Assembly (NCBI GenBank): GCA_019634365.1
Contig: JAHQVM010000084.1
Location: 1 to 53,591 of the forward strand
Origin: Flavobacteriaceae bacterium
GTDB lineage: Bacteria > Bacteroidota > Bacteroidia > Flavobacteriales > Flavobacteriaceae
Length of the DNA stretch: 53,591 bases
Reading direction: 5' to 3'
Under the pieces are notes generated by a model that searched no databases, was not told the DNA's origin, and worked only from the letters and a program-made list of their open reading frames with translations. Shown one piece after another: positions 18,950-27,793 of the stretch. Position 1 is the stretch's first letter; each line of letters opens with the position of its first letter. A program made the position numbers and the translations under genes.

Positions 18950-20356
18950 TTATCTCAAAACTAACTTTTCAGAAACGCTTTTATCACCATTAGATATTGA
19001 TACAATATAAATTCCCGAAGGTAAACCTGAAACATTCAATGTGTGGTTGGTACCAGCTTCCAAGCTACCCTGTGCGATTTCTTGTCCTAGAGTATTACTG
19101 ATGGAATAGTTTGCAAAGGACATTGAATCTTCCAAAGTGAGGGTTATATAATCATTGGCAGGATTGGGATGTATGGTTATTGAAGTATCGAAGCCAAACT
19201 CATCTACACCCAATGAGTTAAGGCTATAACGGGCAACGAATCCAATACGGTTACTGCTTCCAGTAAATTTTTTTAGTCCTGTTACGACGACATCATCATT
19301 GGATAAAATAACCACACTTAATATTTGGGCTTGATCATCGTTTGTATTCCCCTCAGTGTAGGTGCCAATAAAATCTCCATTTTCCTGAAAAACTGAAAGG
19401 GTCAATTCTCCAGTAGGATCGAATTGGTCATCAAAAGAGGTGCCTCCTGTTATATATTCCCCAGATGAGAGTTGAACAGTACTAAATATTGCATTGAATG
19501 GATCGTCTCCTTGTGAGGTCCAAATCTCATTTCCGGAAAGATCGTACTCTCCAACGAACTGGTTCGCCCCCAACAAGGCGCCCCCAGAAATAATAATGTG
19601 GTCATTATTGTTTATGATAATATCGTTGGCACCCGCCTCCTGTGGAATGTCTAAAATTTCCCAATTAAGAACTCCGGAAGAAGTTACAGAACGTAAATTG
19701 GCAGTCAAATCGATATCAAATGTCTCCCCTGCCATTATAATATCTCCTGTGGTAGGATGAATTACCACACCACGGGCAATTGCATCCTCTGGATTAGAAT
19801 AAGTGTTTTCCCATAATACTGTTCCGTCCAAAGCAAGTCGAGTAAGACGATACTGTGTTCCAGTAGCTGTATTAATACTAGATAGTACCACGAGGTCACC
19901 ATTGGTGTCTACAGCAGCATCACGGGACAAGGTAGGATCGGAAACCGAAGTATTGATAAAAAAAGGATCGAGTACCGCTCCCGTACTTTTCTGGAATCTA
20001 TAGATAATCAGGGAGGCACTGCCGTTTAGCCCCCCAAGAAGATAAAGGATGTCATTGGCTTCATCGATAGCAATGTTTATCCCTTGAAAGTCGGGATCGA
20101 TTTCAAAGATATCAACTCTAAAAAGTTCATTTCCATTGCTATCCCGTCCAACGAGATCAGCCGGAATAGATGTGAAGTTCTCATCGTAGCGGCTCATGTA
20201 ATAGGTGTTGTCATTACTGTCAACTTCACTAAATAGCAAAGCAACGTCTTTATCAGCGACGATTTCCTCATGTTCCCATACTTGTGTAAAACTTTGGGCA
20301 AAACACTGGAGGGTACAACACAAAAAGAGTGTAACTAAAGTAATTCTTGCATTCAT
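18950..20356 (-). CDS. T9SS-sorted secreted protein with repeated beta-propeller-like blades
   Basis: 468 residues with a signal peptide (MNARITLVTLFLCCTLQCFAQ). The body has repeated strands such as NDILYLLGGLNGSASLIIYRF, GDIIMAGETFD, NDHIIISGGALLG and SGEYITGGTSFDDQF, consistent with a beta-propeller of the type seen in secreted SBBP/Kelch-like proteins. The C-terminal ~75 residues are a T9SS sorting domain (ITIHPNPANDYITL, YSISNTLGQEIAQG, SGIYIVSISNG). Ligand or activity is unknown. It is divergent from the TPR/LuxR-type regulator, which may control it. Confidence 0.85.
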   Translation of the reverse strand: MNARITLVTLFLCCTLQCFAQSFTQVWEHEEIVADKDVALLFSEVDSNDNTYYMSRYDENFTSIPADLVGRDSNGNELFRVDIFEIDPDFQGINIAIDEANDILYLLGGLNGSASLIIYRFQKSTGAVLDPFFINTSVSDPTLSRDAAVDTNGDLVVLSSINTATGTQYRLTRLALDGTVLWENTYSNPEDAIARGVVIHPTTGDIIMAGETFDIDLTANLRSVTSSGVLNWEILDIPQEAGANDIIINNNDHIIISGGALLGANQFVGEYDLSGNEIWTSQGDDPFNAIFSTVQLSSGEYITGGTSFDDQFDPTGELTLSVFQENGDFIGTYTEGNTNDDQAQILSVVILSNDDVVVTGLKKFTGSSNRIGFVARYSLNSLGVDEFGFDTSITIHPNPANDYITLTLEDSMSFANYSISNTLGQEIAQGSLEAGTNHTLNVSGLPSGIYIVSISNGDKSVSEKLVLR

Positions 20357-20449
20357 AAGATGTGTAATTGTTTATTGAATTAAAAGTGAATGTAAATGTA
20401 GCTTTGGCCTTTGTATTTAGTGGCTTTTCAAGATCACGGATAGATAATA

Positions 20450-20470
20450 GGGATATCACATTTATATCCC
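20450..20470. promoter_or_regulatory. Inverted repeat GGGATAT-N7-ATATCCC, possible operator
   Basis: Perfect 7-base arms with a 7-base spacer, in the ~256-base divergent region between the T9SS gene and the LuxR-type regulator. Symmetry and position suit a dimeric regulator site. Apart from this I see nothing coding in the gap. Confidence 0.35.
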
Positions 20471-20612
20471 AATTATGTTAAAATGTATGGTTTTAAATAA
20501 TTGCATGATTCTTTTGTATCTCGATAGATGGTTTCTGTGTTTTGAAAAGGTATCTCATAAGTAATGCTGAAAAAAGGTGCTCTGGTGATTTTATTATTTA
20601 AATTTGCTGTAC

Positions 20613-22181
20613 ATGAATTGGTTAACGCTCGTATTTTTTGTTCTTCATTGTGTATTATCTTTTTCACAATCCAGTACGAGTCAATTACAGGAAAAGTTCA
20701 CCTCCTCTATAGAATGTTCGAAAAATAAAAACAATACTGCAGGAGAACGACTCCAATGTGCACAGGAAGCATTGGGGGTTGCCCAATTATTAGATGATCT
20801 TGAGAAAGAGCTTATAGCATTCATGCAAATGGCATCTTCATTGGAAGACATAAATCGTTATAAAATTGCGCTAGAATATGGTTATCGTGGTCTGGAACTG
20901 TGCGCAGAATTGGGCGATTTGGAACAGCAAGCTGCTTTCGAATCTATTTGTGGAAGACTGTATATGAAACTAAAGCGACCAGAAGAGGCACTTCAGTATT
21001 TGGGGCGTGCACAAGAATATTTTGGACTAACAGACAACTCGGCCAAGGAGTATATTGTGCTGGGAAATATGGCGATTTCATATGGTATGAAGGAAGAGTA
21101 TGATAAAGTGGAGCCGCTTTTAAAAAGAATTAAAAACCATTATCTCAAACAAGAGGATACTATAAACTATCTAAGATCGGTTGTTAATCTAGCAACGCTA
21201 TTCGAAAAACAGGAGGCTGTGGAAAAGGCGTTTCGGGAGATTGAAGGAATAAAAAATTTTAAGTTGGATACCTTTACCGCCAATAGCGTTAAGGTAATCA
21301 AAGGAAAACTTTACAAGAAAGTAGGAGATTATGATACGGCCATTCAATATCTGGAAAAAATAACCTATGGTGGCCCCCAAATTGGGTTCCGCATTATGGA
21401 AAGTAGTACAAAAGAATTGGCCGAGATGTATTCTCTTGTTGGCAATTATGAAAAAGCTTCTTTGTACTATAAAAAAAATGCCCAATTTAAGGATTCCATT
21501 CTTTCTGTGAATGCTCAAGAGCGGTTGCAAGAATTAGAGATCCTTTATCAGGTATCCCAGAAAGAAAAGGAAATCGAGAATCTATTGTTCACCAAGAAAA
21601 GAAAAAACCTTCAGGTTCTTGGGCTCATTGCCTTACTGTTTTGTGTTTTAATAACCCTACTCATCATATTTTTCAGGACAAGAAGAAAGATTAAAAATGC
21701 CTTACTTAAGAGCGAAAAGTTAGCAAAGAAACTCATGCATCGAAAGAATGAGCTTGCCAACTTTGCCATTCATTATTCCGAAGTCAATAGACTTATACGA
21801 ACCGTAAATACCAAAGCCGAGGGCATAGACCATATTCAGGACTTGGAGCGGTTGAAAACTAAAATCAAAGAGCTCATCAATGAGCTCCGAACGCACAATA
21901 GCCTAGTGCAAAACAATAACAATATAGAGGCCTACATAGACACAGCTTACAGTGACTTTATGTACGAACTTGAGCTGATTAGTACGGAATTAACAAACAA
22001 GGAAAAGCGCATTTGTTCTCTAATTGTAATCGATTGCTCAAGTAAGGAAATAGCGGATATACTCTCAATTTCTCCGAAGAGTATAAATAATGCACGTTCC
22101 ATTATAAGAAAGAAACTCAATATTTCTGAAAAGGAAAACATGAATGCTTTCTTGAAAAAATGCATTCATGTTTTGGTGTAA
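20613..22181 (+). CDS. Membrane-anchored TPR protein with LuxR-type DNA-binding domain
   Basis: 522 residues from ATG 20613 (MNWLTLVFFVLHCVLSFSQ, a signal peptide); an in-frame TTG lies three codons upstream. TPR-like helical repeats fill residues ~25-310 (YKIALEYGYRGLELCAELGD, ALQYLGRAQEYFGL, YDTAIQYLEK). A transmembrane helix lies near 334-354 (GLIALLFCVLITLLIIFF), followed by a coiled coil. The C-terminal HTH has LTNKEKRICSLIVIDCSSKE, IADILSISPKSINNARSIIRKKL. This is the common Bacteroidota layout in which a periplasmic TPR sensor is coupled directly to a cytoplasmic DNA-binding domain. The target is unknown; the divergent T9SS gene is the obvious candidate. Confidence 0.85.
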   Translation: MNWLTLVFFVLHCVLSFSQSSTSQLQEKFTSSIECSKNKNNTAGERLQCAQEALGVAQLLDDLEKELIAFMQMASSLEDINRYKIALEYGYRGLELCAELGDLEQQAAFESICGRLYMKLKRPEEALQYLGRAQEYFGLTDNSAKEYIVLGNMAISYGMKEEYDKVEPLLKRIKNHYLKQEDTINYLRSVVNLATLFEKQEAVEKAFREIEGIKNFKLDTFTANSVKVIKGKLYKKVGDYDTAIQYLEKITYGGPQIGFRIMESSTKELAEMYSLVGNYEKASLYYKKNAQFKDSILSVNAQERLQELEILYQVSQKEKEIENLLFTKKRKNLQVLGLIALLFCVLITLLIIFFRTRRKIKNALLKSEKLAKKLMHRKNELANFAIHYSEVNRLIRTVNTKAEGIDHIQDLERLKTKIKELINELRTHNSLVQNNNNIEAYIDTAYSDFMYELELISTELTNKEKRICSLIVIDCSSKEIADILSISPKSINNARSIIRKKLNISEKENMNAFLKKCIHVLV

Positions 22182-22247
22182 CATATAGATTCCCTACCAT
22201 AGCCAAACAGCGTTTTACCAACATTATCAGAATTAATTTTAAAAGGA

Positions 22248-22278
22248 TGCAACCCTTCATTTCGTGAAATGTCTATAG
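22248..22278 (+). promoter_or_regulatory. ECF-type promoter of the TonB receptor operon
   Basis: TGCAACCCTT at 22248-22257 and TGTCTATAG at 22270-22278; AACC and GTC are 16 bases apart, the spacing of ECF -35 and -10 boxes. The GTC is 39 bases before the receptor start. The same two boxes occur before the ECF sigma gene. Confidence 0.7.
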
Positions 22279-22309
22279 CAATGTAACTGCTAAAAAGACA
22301 ACACAAAAA

Positions 22310-24685
22310 ATGAAGCACATCCTAATTGTATTTTTCCTTTTGGTTTCCTCGCAACTGCTTGCGCAGAACAAATACAGTGTCCGGGGAACCATAGAAGACA
22401 AGAAAAACGGAGAGACCGTTATCGGCGCTACCGTATACCTAGAGGGCACCTCCATTGGAGCCATGACAAATGAATACGGGTTCTTTTCCTTAACGGCTCC
22501 CGAAGGAACCTACCAATTGGTCATATCCTATATCGGGTATGAAGAGATCCGTACCGAAGTGGTACTGAATGCCAACCAAACCCTGGATTTTGAAATTACA
22601 GAATCACGCACTTCCTTGGAAGAAGTCGTAGTAACCGCAGATGGGTCGGAACGGGTTAATATTCGGGAACCACAAATGGGTGTTACCCAATTAAAGGCAG
22701 AAACCATAAAACAAATGCCGGCAGTTTTGGGAGAGGTAGATCTTATTAAATCCATACAAATGTTGCCCGGAGTAACCCAAAATGGAGAAGGTTCGGCGGG
22801 ATTCAATGTACGAGGAGGTGCAGCCGATCAGAATTTGGTATTGCTCGACGAGGCCATCATTTACAATACCTCCCACTTTTTTGGGTTCTTCTCGGTATTT
22901 AACTCAGACGCCATAAAAGATATAAAGCTGTACAAGGGAGACATGCCTTCCAAGTTCGGTGGAAGGGTGTCTTCGGTTTTGGACGTGCGCCAGAAAGATG
23001 GGAACAGTAAAAACTTCGGACTTACGGGCGGAATTGGGGTGATTTCCAGTAGACTCACCGCAGAAGGACCTTTATTCAATAAAAAAGGATCCTTTTTGGT
23101 CGCAGGAAGGTCTTCGTATGCTCATTTGTTTACCCCAGCTATTGAAGAACTCAAGAACGATAAGATTTCTTTTTATGATCTTAACCTTAAGGCGAACTAT
23201 GAAATCAATGAGAATAATAGGGTATACCTATCTGGATATTTTGGAAGGGATATTTTCAACATCGGAAACTTCTTGGACAATAACTATGGGAATTTTTCCG
23301 GGAACCTGAGATGGAATCACGTTTTCAATGATAAATTGTTCTCCAATCTATCGCTTATTTACAGCAAGTACGACTATCAGGTAGTGTTAGACTTTGTTCA
23401 GTTGGATTGGATTGCAGACATTCAGAACCAACACCTAAAATATGATTTCGGGTATTATGCAAGTGACAAGCTCAAATTGGATTTTGGATTAAGCGGAATC
23501 AATTATCGCCTCAATCCCGGAGAGGTGAGCCCTACTTCAGAAACCTCCCCGATCAACTACCTTAAATTAGATCAGAAAAGGGCTTTCGAGGGAGGAATCT
23601 ATGCCAGTGCAGAACATAAATTGACCGATAAACTAACAGCGCGTTATGGACTCCGCTACAGTACTTTTTCGCGATTGGGCGGTCAGAATATTGCCGACTA
23701 CGAAAACAATCAACCCGTAGTGTATAATGAAGATTTGGGAATTTATGAAGAAGGTGAAATCATTGGGGAGACGTTCTACAAGAAAGGAAAAAGCATTAAA
23801 AACTTTGGGAATTTGGAACCCCGATTGGGATTGGCTTACCAACTTAACGATAATGCATCGGTTAAGGCCAGCTATACGCGGGCCGCTCAATATCTCCATC
23901 TATTGTCGAACACCTCCTCTGTAACTCCCTTGGATGTTTGGACCCCGAGTGGCCCGTATATAAAACCACAATTGTCCAACCAATATGCCGTGGGATACTA
24001 TAGAAAATTCAATGACAATGCATTCTCACTAGAGGTGGAAGCCTATTATAAGGATGTTGAGAATAGGATCGACTATGTGGATGGTTCCGATCTCATAGGA
24101 ACCAATACCATAGAGACAGAAATATTAAACGGAGAAGCAAGGGCTTACGGCTTAGAAATATTGCTTCGAAAGAACAAAGGAAAATTCACCGGATGGTTGG
24201 CATATACGCTTTCCAAATCCGAACAACGTGCCCTTGGAGGAAGTGCTGGAGGTCCTGGGATTAATGATGGTAAATGGTATAACACCCCTTTCGACAGAAC
24301 CCACGATCTGTCATTAACGGGTGCTTATAAGTTGAGTGATAAATGGACCTTCAGCACCAATCTAGTATTTCAGACCGGTCGCCCGGTGACCTATCCCAAT
24401 GGTCAATATGAGTATGAGGATCTTTCGATCGCAAGTTATTCCCTGCGGAATGAAGACCGATTGCCGGCCTATCACCGCCTCGATGTCTCCGCCATTTACC
24501 GACCCCAAAACAAGAAAGACCGACGATGGCAAGGGGAATGGGTTTTTGGTATCTACAATGTGTACAATCGCAGGAACGCGGCTTCCATTTCATTCAATCA
24601 AAACGAGGAAACCGGAATCAACGAAGCGACCCGATTATCCATTTTTGGCATTATTCCTTCCATAACATACAATTTCAAATTCTAA
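22310..24685 (+). CDS. TonB-dependent outer-membrane receptor with carboxypeptidase-like domain
   Basis: 791 residues. A signal peptide (MKHILIVFFLLVSSQLLAQ) is followed by a carboxypeptidase-regulatory-like domain at ~22-105 (YSVRGTIEDKKNGETVIGAT, TNEYGFFSLTAPEGTY). The plug is at ~110-240 (VDLIKSIQMLPGV, FNVRGGAADQNLVLLDEAII, KDIKLYKGDMPSKFGGRVSS), and the beta-barrel runs to the C-terminal GIIPSITYNFKF. It imports an unidentified substrate using TonB energy. It is shorter than SusC-type receptors and no SusD gene is adjacent. Four bases downstream lies a DUF4249 lipoprotein, its usual partner. The upstream promoter looks ECF-dependent. Confidence 0.92.
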   Translation: MKHILIVFFLLVSSQLLAQNKYSVRGTIEDKKNGETVIGATVYLEGTSIGAMTNEYGFFSLTAPEGTYQLVISYIGYEEIRTEVVLNANQTLDFEITESRTSLEEVVVTADGSERVNIREPQMGVTQLKAETIKQMPAVLGEVDLIKSIQMLPGVTQNGEGSAGFNVRGGAADQNLVLLDEAIIYNTSHFFGFFSVFNSDAIKDIKLYKGDMPSKFGGRVSSVLDVRQKDGNSKNFGLTGGIGVISSRLTAEGPLFNKKGSFLVAGRSSYAHLFTPAIEELKNDKISFYDLNLKANYEINENNRVYLSGYFGRDIFNIGNFLDNNYGNFSGNLRWNHVFNDKLFSNLSLIYSKYDYQVVLDFVQLDWIADIQNQHLKYDFGYYASDKLKLDFGLSGINYRLNPGEVSPTSETSPINYLKLDQKRAFEGGIYASAEHKLTDKLTARYGLRYSTFSRLGGQNIADYENNQPVVYNEDLGIYEEGEIIGETFYKKGKSIKNFGNLEPRLGLAYQLNDNASVKASYTRAAQYLHLLSNTSSVTPLDVWTPSGPYIKPQLSNQYAVGYYRKFNDNAFSLEVEAYYKDVENRIDYVDGSDLIGTNTIETEILNGEARAYGLEILLRKNKGKFTGWLAYTLSKSEQRALGGSAGGPGINDGKWYNTPFDRTHDLSLTGAYKLSDKWTFSTNLVFQTGRPVTYPNGQYEYEDLSIASYSLRNEDRLPAYHRLDVSAIYRPQNKKDRRWQGEWVFGIYNVYNRRNAASISFNQNEETGINEATRLSIFGIIPSITYNFKF

Positions 24686-24689
24686 GATC

Positions 24690-25535
24690 ATGAAAGCAAT
24701 TATAAAATTTACATTAGTACTTCTAGGGATCCTATTTATATCGTGTGAAGATCCCGTTTCGGTAGACTTGAATGACGCACCTCCAAGATTGGTGGTCGAG
24801 GCTTCCTTAGACTGGGAAAAGGGAACCGCTGGAAATGAGCAAACCATAAAATTGACCACTTCCACACCATATTTCGATTCGGAAATCCTGAATGACGTAT
24901 TGGGAGCTACCGTTCGCGTTACCAACACCAATACGGGGCAGGTATTTGTATTTCAGGACCAGAATAACGGACTTTACACCACCTCCAATTTTGTGCCGGT
25001 GCTAAACGATACCTATGATCTGGAAATTCTTTACAATGGCGAGATCTATACCGCTACAGAAACCATGACGCCGGTTGCCGAGATTATCGAAGTATCACAA
25101 TCGCTGGAAGGCGGTTTCGACGAAGAGATTTTAGATGTAAGCATCTTTTTTCAGGATCCAGAAGAAGAGGGCAATTACTATCTCATGCGTTTTATCGAAG
25201 AAGGTGATCTGCTTCCAGTGTTGGAGACAGAATCGGATGAATTCTCTAATGGAAACTTGATCGACGAATTCTTCGAAAAAGACGGAGATGCAGGTACTCA
25301 AGAAGAAGAATTTCAGGTGGGCGATACCGTTATAATGTCGTTGTATGGAATTTCGGAACAATACTTTAATTATATTGATTTGTTGATAGAACAATACGAC
25401 AGTGGCGGCGATCCTTTTGCAACTACCCCGTCGAGGGTAAAGGGAAATTGTATCAACCTCACCACCCCCAATAATTATGCCCATGGGTATTTTAGGTTAA
25501 CAGAAGTCGATATCGTATCTTATACGTTTCAGTAA
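24690..25535 (+). CDS. DUF4249 lipoprotein, receptor partner
   Basis: 281 residues starting MKAIIKFTLVLLGILFISCED, a lipoprotein signal with the lipid-bearing Cys at residue 19. The mature protein matches the DUF4249 family: RLVVEASLDWEKGTAGNEQT, LGATVRVTNTNTGQVF, YDLEILYNGEIYTATETMTP, and an acidic second half. DUF4249 genes regularly follow this type of TonB receptor and may act as a surface-exposed lid or substrate binder; this has not been shown here. The 4-base gap implies co-expression. Confidence 0.88.
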   Translation: MKAIIKFTLVLLGILFISCEDPVSVDLNDAPPRLVVEASLDWEKGTAGNEQTIKLTTSTPYFDSEILNDVLGATVRVTNTNTGQVFVFQDQNNGLYTTSNFVPVLNDTYDLEILYNGEIYTATETMTPVAEIIEVSQSLEGGFDEEILDVSIFFQDPEEEGNYYLMRFIEEGDLLPVLETESDEFSNGNLIDEFFEKDGDAGTQEEEFQVGDTVIMSLYGISEQYFNYIDLLIEQYDSGGDPFATTPSRVKGNCINLTTPNNYAHGYFRLTEVDIVSYTFQ

Positions 25536-25560
25536 AAATTTCAAAAAAAATCCTTTTCCG

Positions 25561-25592
25561 TGCAACCCTTAACCATTTCATTGTGTCTATAG
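25561..25592 (+). promoter_or_regulatory. ECF-type promoter of the sigma-factor operon
   Basis: TGCAACCCTT at 25561-25570 and TGTCTATAG at 25584-25592; AACC and GTC are 17 bases apart. Both boxes are identical to those before the TonB receptor gene. It lies 46 bases before the sigma gene's GTG, which suggests autoregulation. Confidence 0.7.
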
Positions 25593-25638
25593 GAATGATA
25601 CATAGTAAAACAAGGGCAAATACATAGGCATCGTAATA

Positions 25639-26172
25639 GTGGATCAAGCCATACTATTTACACATAAAGAACTAATTGAAAAAAGTAAGATTGGGGACCG
25701 CAAAATGCAGTACAAACTGTATTCCTTGTACGTGGATGCTATGTTCAATGTAAGTATCCGTATTGTAAAAGTGAAGGAAGATGCCGAGGATATTGTGCAG
25801 GATAGTTTTGTAAGTGCCTTCAAAAACCTTGATTCTTTTAAATACCAAAGCACGTTCGGCTCTTGGCTCAAGCGCATTGTGGTAAATAAGAGTATTAATT
25901 ACTTGAGGGTGAAACGGGTTCCCTTGGTGGCCTTGGAAGAACAAGAATATTGGATTTCCGAACCTGAAGAAATTGAGGATTCCAAGTTGGATGTGCATAG
26001 AATTAGAAAAGGGATCGATGCACTTCCGCAAGGGTATCAAACCATTATAAATTTATACTTGATCGAAGGGTACGACCATGTGGAGATTGGGGAGATTTTG
26101 GAGATCAGTGTTTCTACCTCCAAATCCCAATACCACAGAGCGAAGAAAAAATTAATTGAGTTAATAGACTGA
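25639..26172 (+). CDS. ECF-family RNA polymerase sigma factor
   Basis: 177 residues starting at GTG 25639 (reads DQAILFTHKELIEKSKIGD), the position where homologues usually begin. Region 2 is clear: YVDAMFNVSIRIVKVKEDAEDIVQDSFVSAFKNLDSF, then YQSTFGSWLKRIVVNKSINYLR. Region 4 reads ALPQGYQTIINLYLIEGYDH, VEIGEILEISVSTSKSQYHRAKKKL. It directs polymerase to ECF promoters, probably including the two copies in this region. It is followed after 2 bases by a membrane protein likely to act as its anti-sigma factor. Confidence 0.94.
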   Translation: MDQAILFTHKELIEKSKIGDRKMQYKLYSLYVDAMFNVSIRIVKVKEDAEDIVQDSFVSAFKNLDSFKYQSTFGSWLKRIVVNKSINYLRVKRVPLVALEEQEYWISEPEEIEDSKLDVHRIRKGIDALPQGYQTIINLYLIEGYDHVEIGEILEISVSTSKSQYHRAKKKLIELID

Positions 26173-26174
26173 TT

Positions 26175-26711
26175 ATGAAGGATGAATTAAGAGATTTTAT
26201 ACAAGAGAACCGAACGGAATTCGACGAGCACACAGTCGATAAGGAAGCCCTTTGGGCGAAGATCGATTCTCAGCTGGGTGATGAAGCCAAAAAGGTGATT
26301 CCGCTGTGGAAGCGTGCCAACTGGAGGGTAGCAGCGAGCGTAGTCCTACTTCTAGGATGTGTGCTGTTTTTCAACAATCTAACTTCCGGCGATCCTGAAC
26401 AGGAGATTGTTTATGAAGAGTTGCAGGAAGTAGATCATTATTATGGTTCCTTGGTAGAACAGCAAATTCTACTTATCCAAAACAGCTCGAATTTATCGGA
26501 AGAAGAACGCCAGGATTTTCTATCTGTGATCGATGAATTGGATCGGGAATACAAAGGGTTGAAAGAGGAACTCAAGGAAGGAATCAACAACGAAAAAATC
26601 ATAGAAGCGATTATTCACAACTATCGCCAAAAAATAGAATTGATGGAGAAACTTTTACTAAGGTCACATCCACCTAAAAAAGAATACGATGAACAGGAAA
26701 TTGTATTATAA
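26175..26711 (+). CDS. Probable anti-sigma factor, single-pass membrane protein
   Basis: 178 residues with an N-terminal cytoplasmic segment (MKDELRDFIQENRTEFDEHT), one transmembrane helix at ~51-67 (RVAASVVLLLGCVLFFNN) and a charged, mostly helical periplasmic part. The layout, and the 2-base gap after an ECF sigma gene, fit a membrane anti-sigma factor. It is not of the FecR type (no FecR beta domain), so the signal is probably not transmitted by a receptor's N-terminal STN domain. It overlaps the next gene by 23 bases. Confidence 0.75.
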   Translation: MKDELRDFIQENRTEFDEHTVDKEALWAKIDSQLGDEAKKVIPLWKRANWRVAASVVLLLGCVLFFNNLTSGDPEQEIVYEELQEVDHYYGSLVEQQILLIQNSSNLSEEERQDFLSVIDELDREYKGLKEELKEGINNEKIIEAIIHNYRQKIELMEKLLLRSHPPKKEYDEQEIVL

Positions 26712-27771
26712 GGTACTTTTCCTGTGCATGCTTTTGCCAAGCATTAGTATGGGACAGGAAACTGCAAGCAAACAAATTGAGGAATCCCATCCTTTTTCTG
26801 AAGGAAGCTCGCTGCTTATTGAAAACAAGTACGGGGATATCTATGTCAATGGCTGGGAACAGAACACCATTGCCATTACCGTGGATATTAGCGCGACCGA
26901 TGATGATTTGGGAGAAGCCCAAGCATTATTGGATCGTATTAAACCCGTAATTAGGGTGATGGGAAATCAAATCGTGATCACTTCGGAAATTGCCAAAAAG
27001 GAAGCTGGTCTTTTCGATCGCCTATTAAATAGATCCAAACCAAGTGGTAAGCGGGCTAAATCGGAAATCAATATCACTGTGTACTTACCCAATAATACCC
27101 GTGCCGAATTGAATAATAAATACGGCGATATTCTTGTTGCTGGTTGGAATGGAGTGCTGGATGCAACTTTAGAACATGGCGATTTACGGCTTCAGGATCC
27201 TTTAAAGGAATCCAAGTTGTTTATTAAGTATGGTAAGTTGAAAGCCAACTTTTTGGGAGAAGCCAAGGTTGTTGCCAACAATGCCAATATCGATATTAAT
27301 AGTGCCGATGATTTGGATTTGGAGTCGAAAAACTCTGAAATTTCCCTCGATGAAATCCAGTCCTTAAACCTGTCTTCCAACAAGGATGAGGTTGAGGTGG
27401 AAAACGTCGTGCATATGCAAGGAACTATCGATTACTCCAATATTCTACTGAATGAGGTAGACAAGCGCATCGATTTAGATCTAAATCTTGCCGAATTACG
27501 GGTGATAACATTTACAAGAAAAGATCCAAGCGTTCGGATTAATCAGGACAATTCGGAAGTATACCTCAATATCTTAAACACCAGTTTTCGGTTTCAAGCC
27601 AATTTGGAACAAGGCGTACTACGTATTCCCAAGTCCATGGAGGCGATAGAATCCAATATGATAGACAATAAGAAAAAGATCCGGGAAATTTCGGCCACTT
27701 ATGGCATTGAGAAGGCCGCGGTTTTTTCCTTCTCAGGCAGGAAAGGGATCATAATTTTAAAGGAATTGTAA
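26689..27771 (+). CDS. Secreted DUF4097-like beta-repeat protein
   Basis: 360 residues with a signal peptide (MNRKLYYKVLFLCMLLPSISMGQ). The mature part has KYGDIYVNGWEQNTIAITVDISATDDD, VIRVMGNQIVITSEIA, NNKYGDILVAGWNGVLDATLEHGDLRLQ, and further beta strands. It looks like the DUF4097 / head-GIN type of right-handed beta structure, often encoded beside ECF sigma and anti-sigma genes in Bacteroidota. Overlap with the anti-sigma-like gene suggests coupled translation. It may sense envelope stress or modulate the anti-sigma factor; this is inference. Confidence 0.75.
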   Translation: MNRKLYYKVLFLCMLLPSISMGQETASKQIEESHPFSEGSSLLIENKYGDIYVNGWEQNTIAITVDISATDDDLGEAQALLDRIKPVIRVMGNQIVITSEIAKKEAGLFDRLLNRSKPSGKRAKSEINITVYLPNNTRAELNNKYGDILVAGWNGVLDATLEHGDLRLQDPLKESKLFIKYGKLKANFLGEAKVVANNANIDINSADDLDLESKNSEISLDEIQSLNLSSNKDEVEVENVVHMQGTIDYSNILLNEVDKRIDLDLNLAELRVITFTRKDPSVRINQDNSEVYLNILNTSFRFQANLEQGVLRIPKSMEAIESNMIDNKKKIREISATYGIEKAAVFSFSGRKGIIILKEL

Positions 27772-27793
27772 ACGACATCAATCAAAAAATAAA

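Noticed and set aside
22310-25535. SusC/SusD polysaccharide-utilisation pair
   Set aside because: The receptor is shorter than SusC proteins, and the partner is a DUF4249 lipoprotein rather than SusD; no glycoside hydrolases are nearby.
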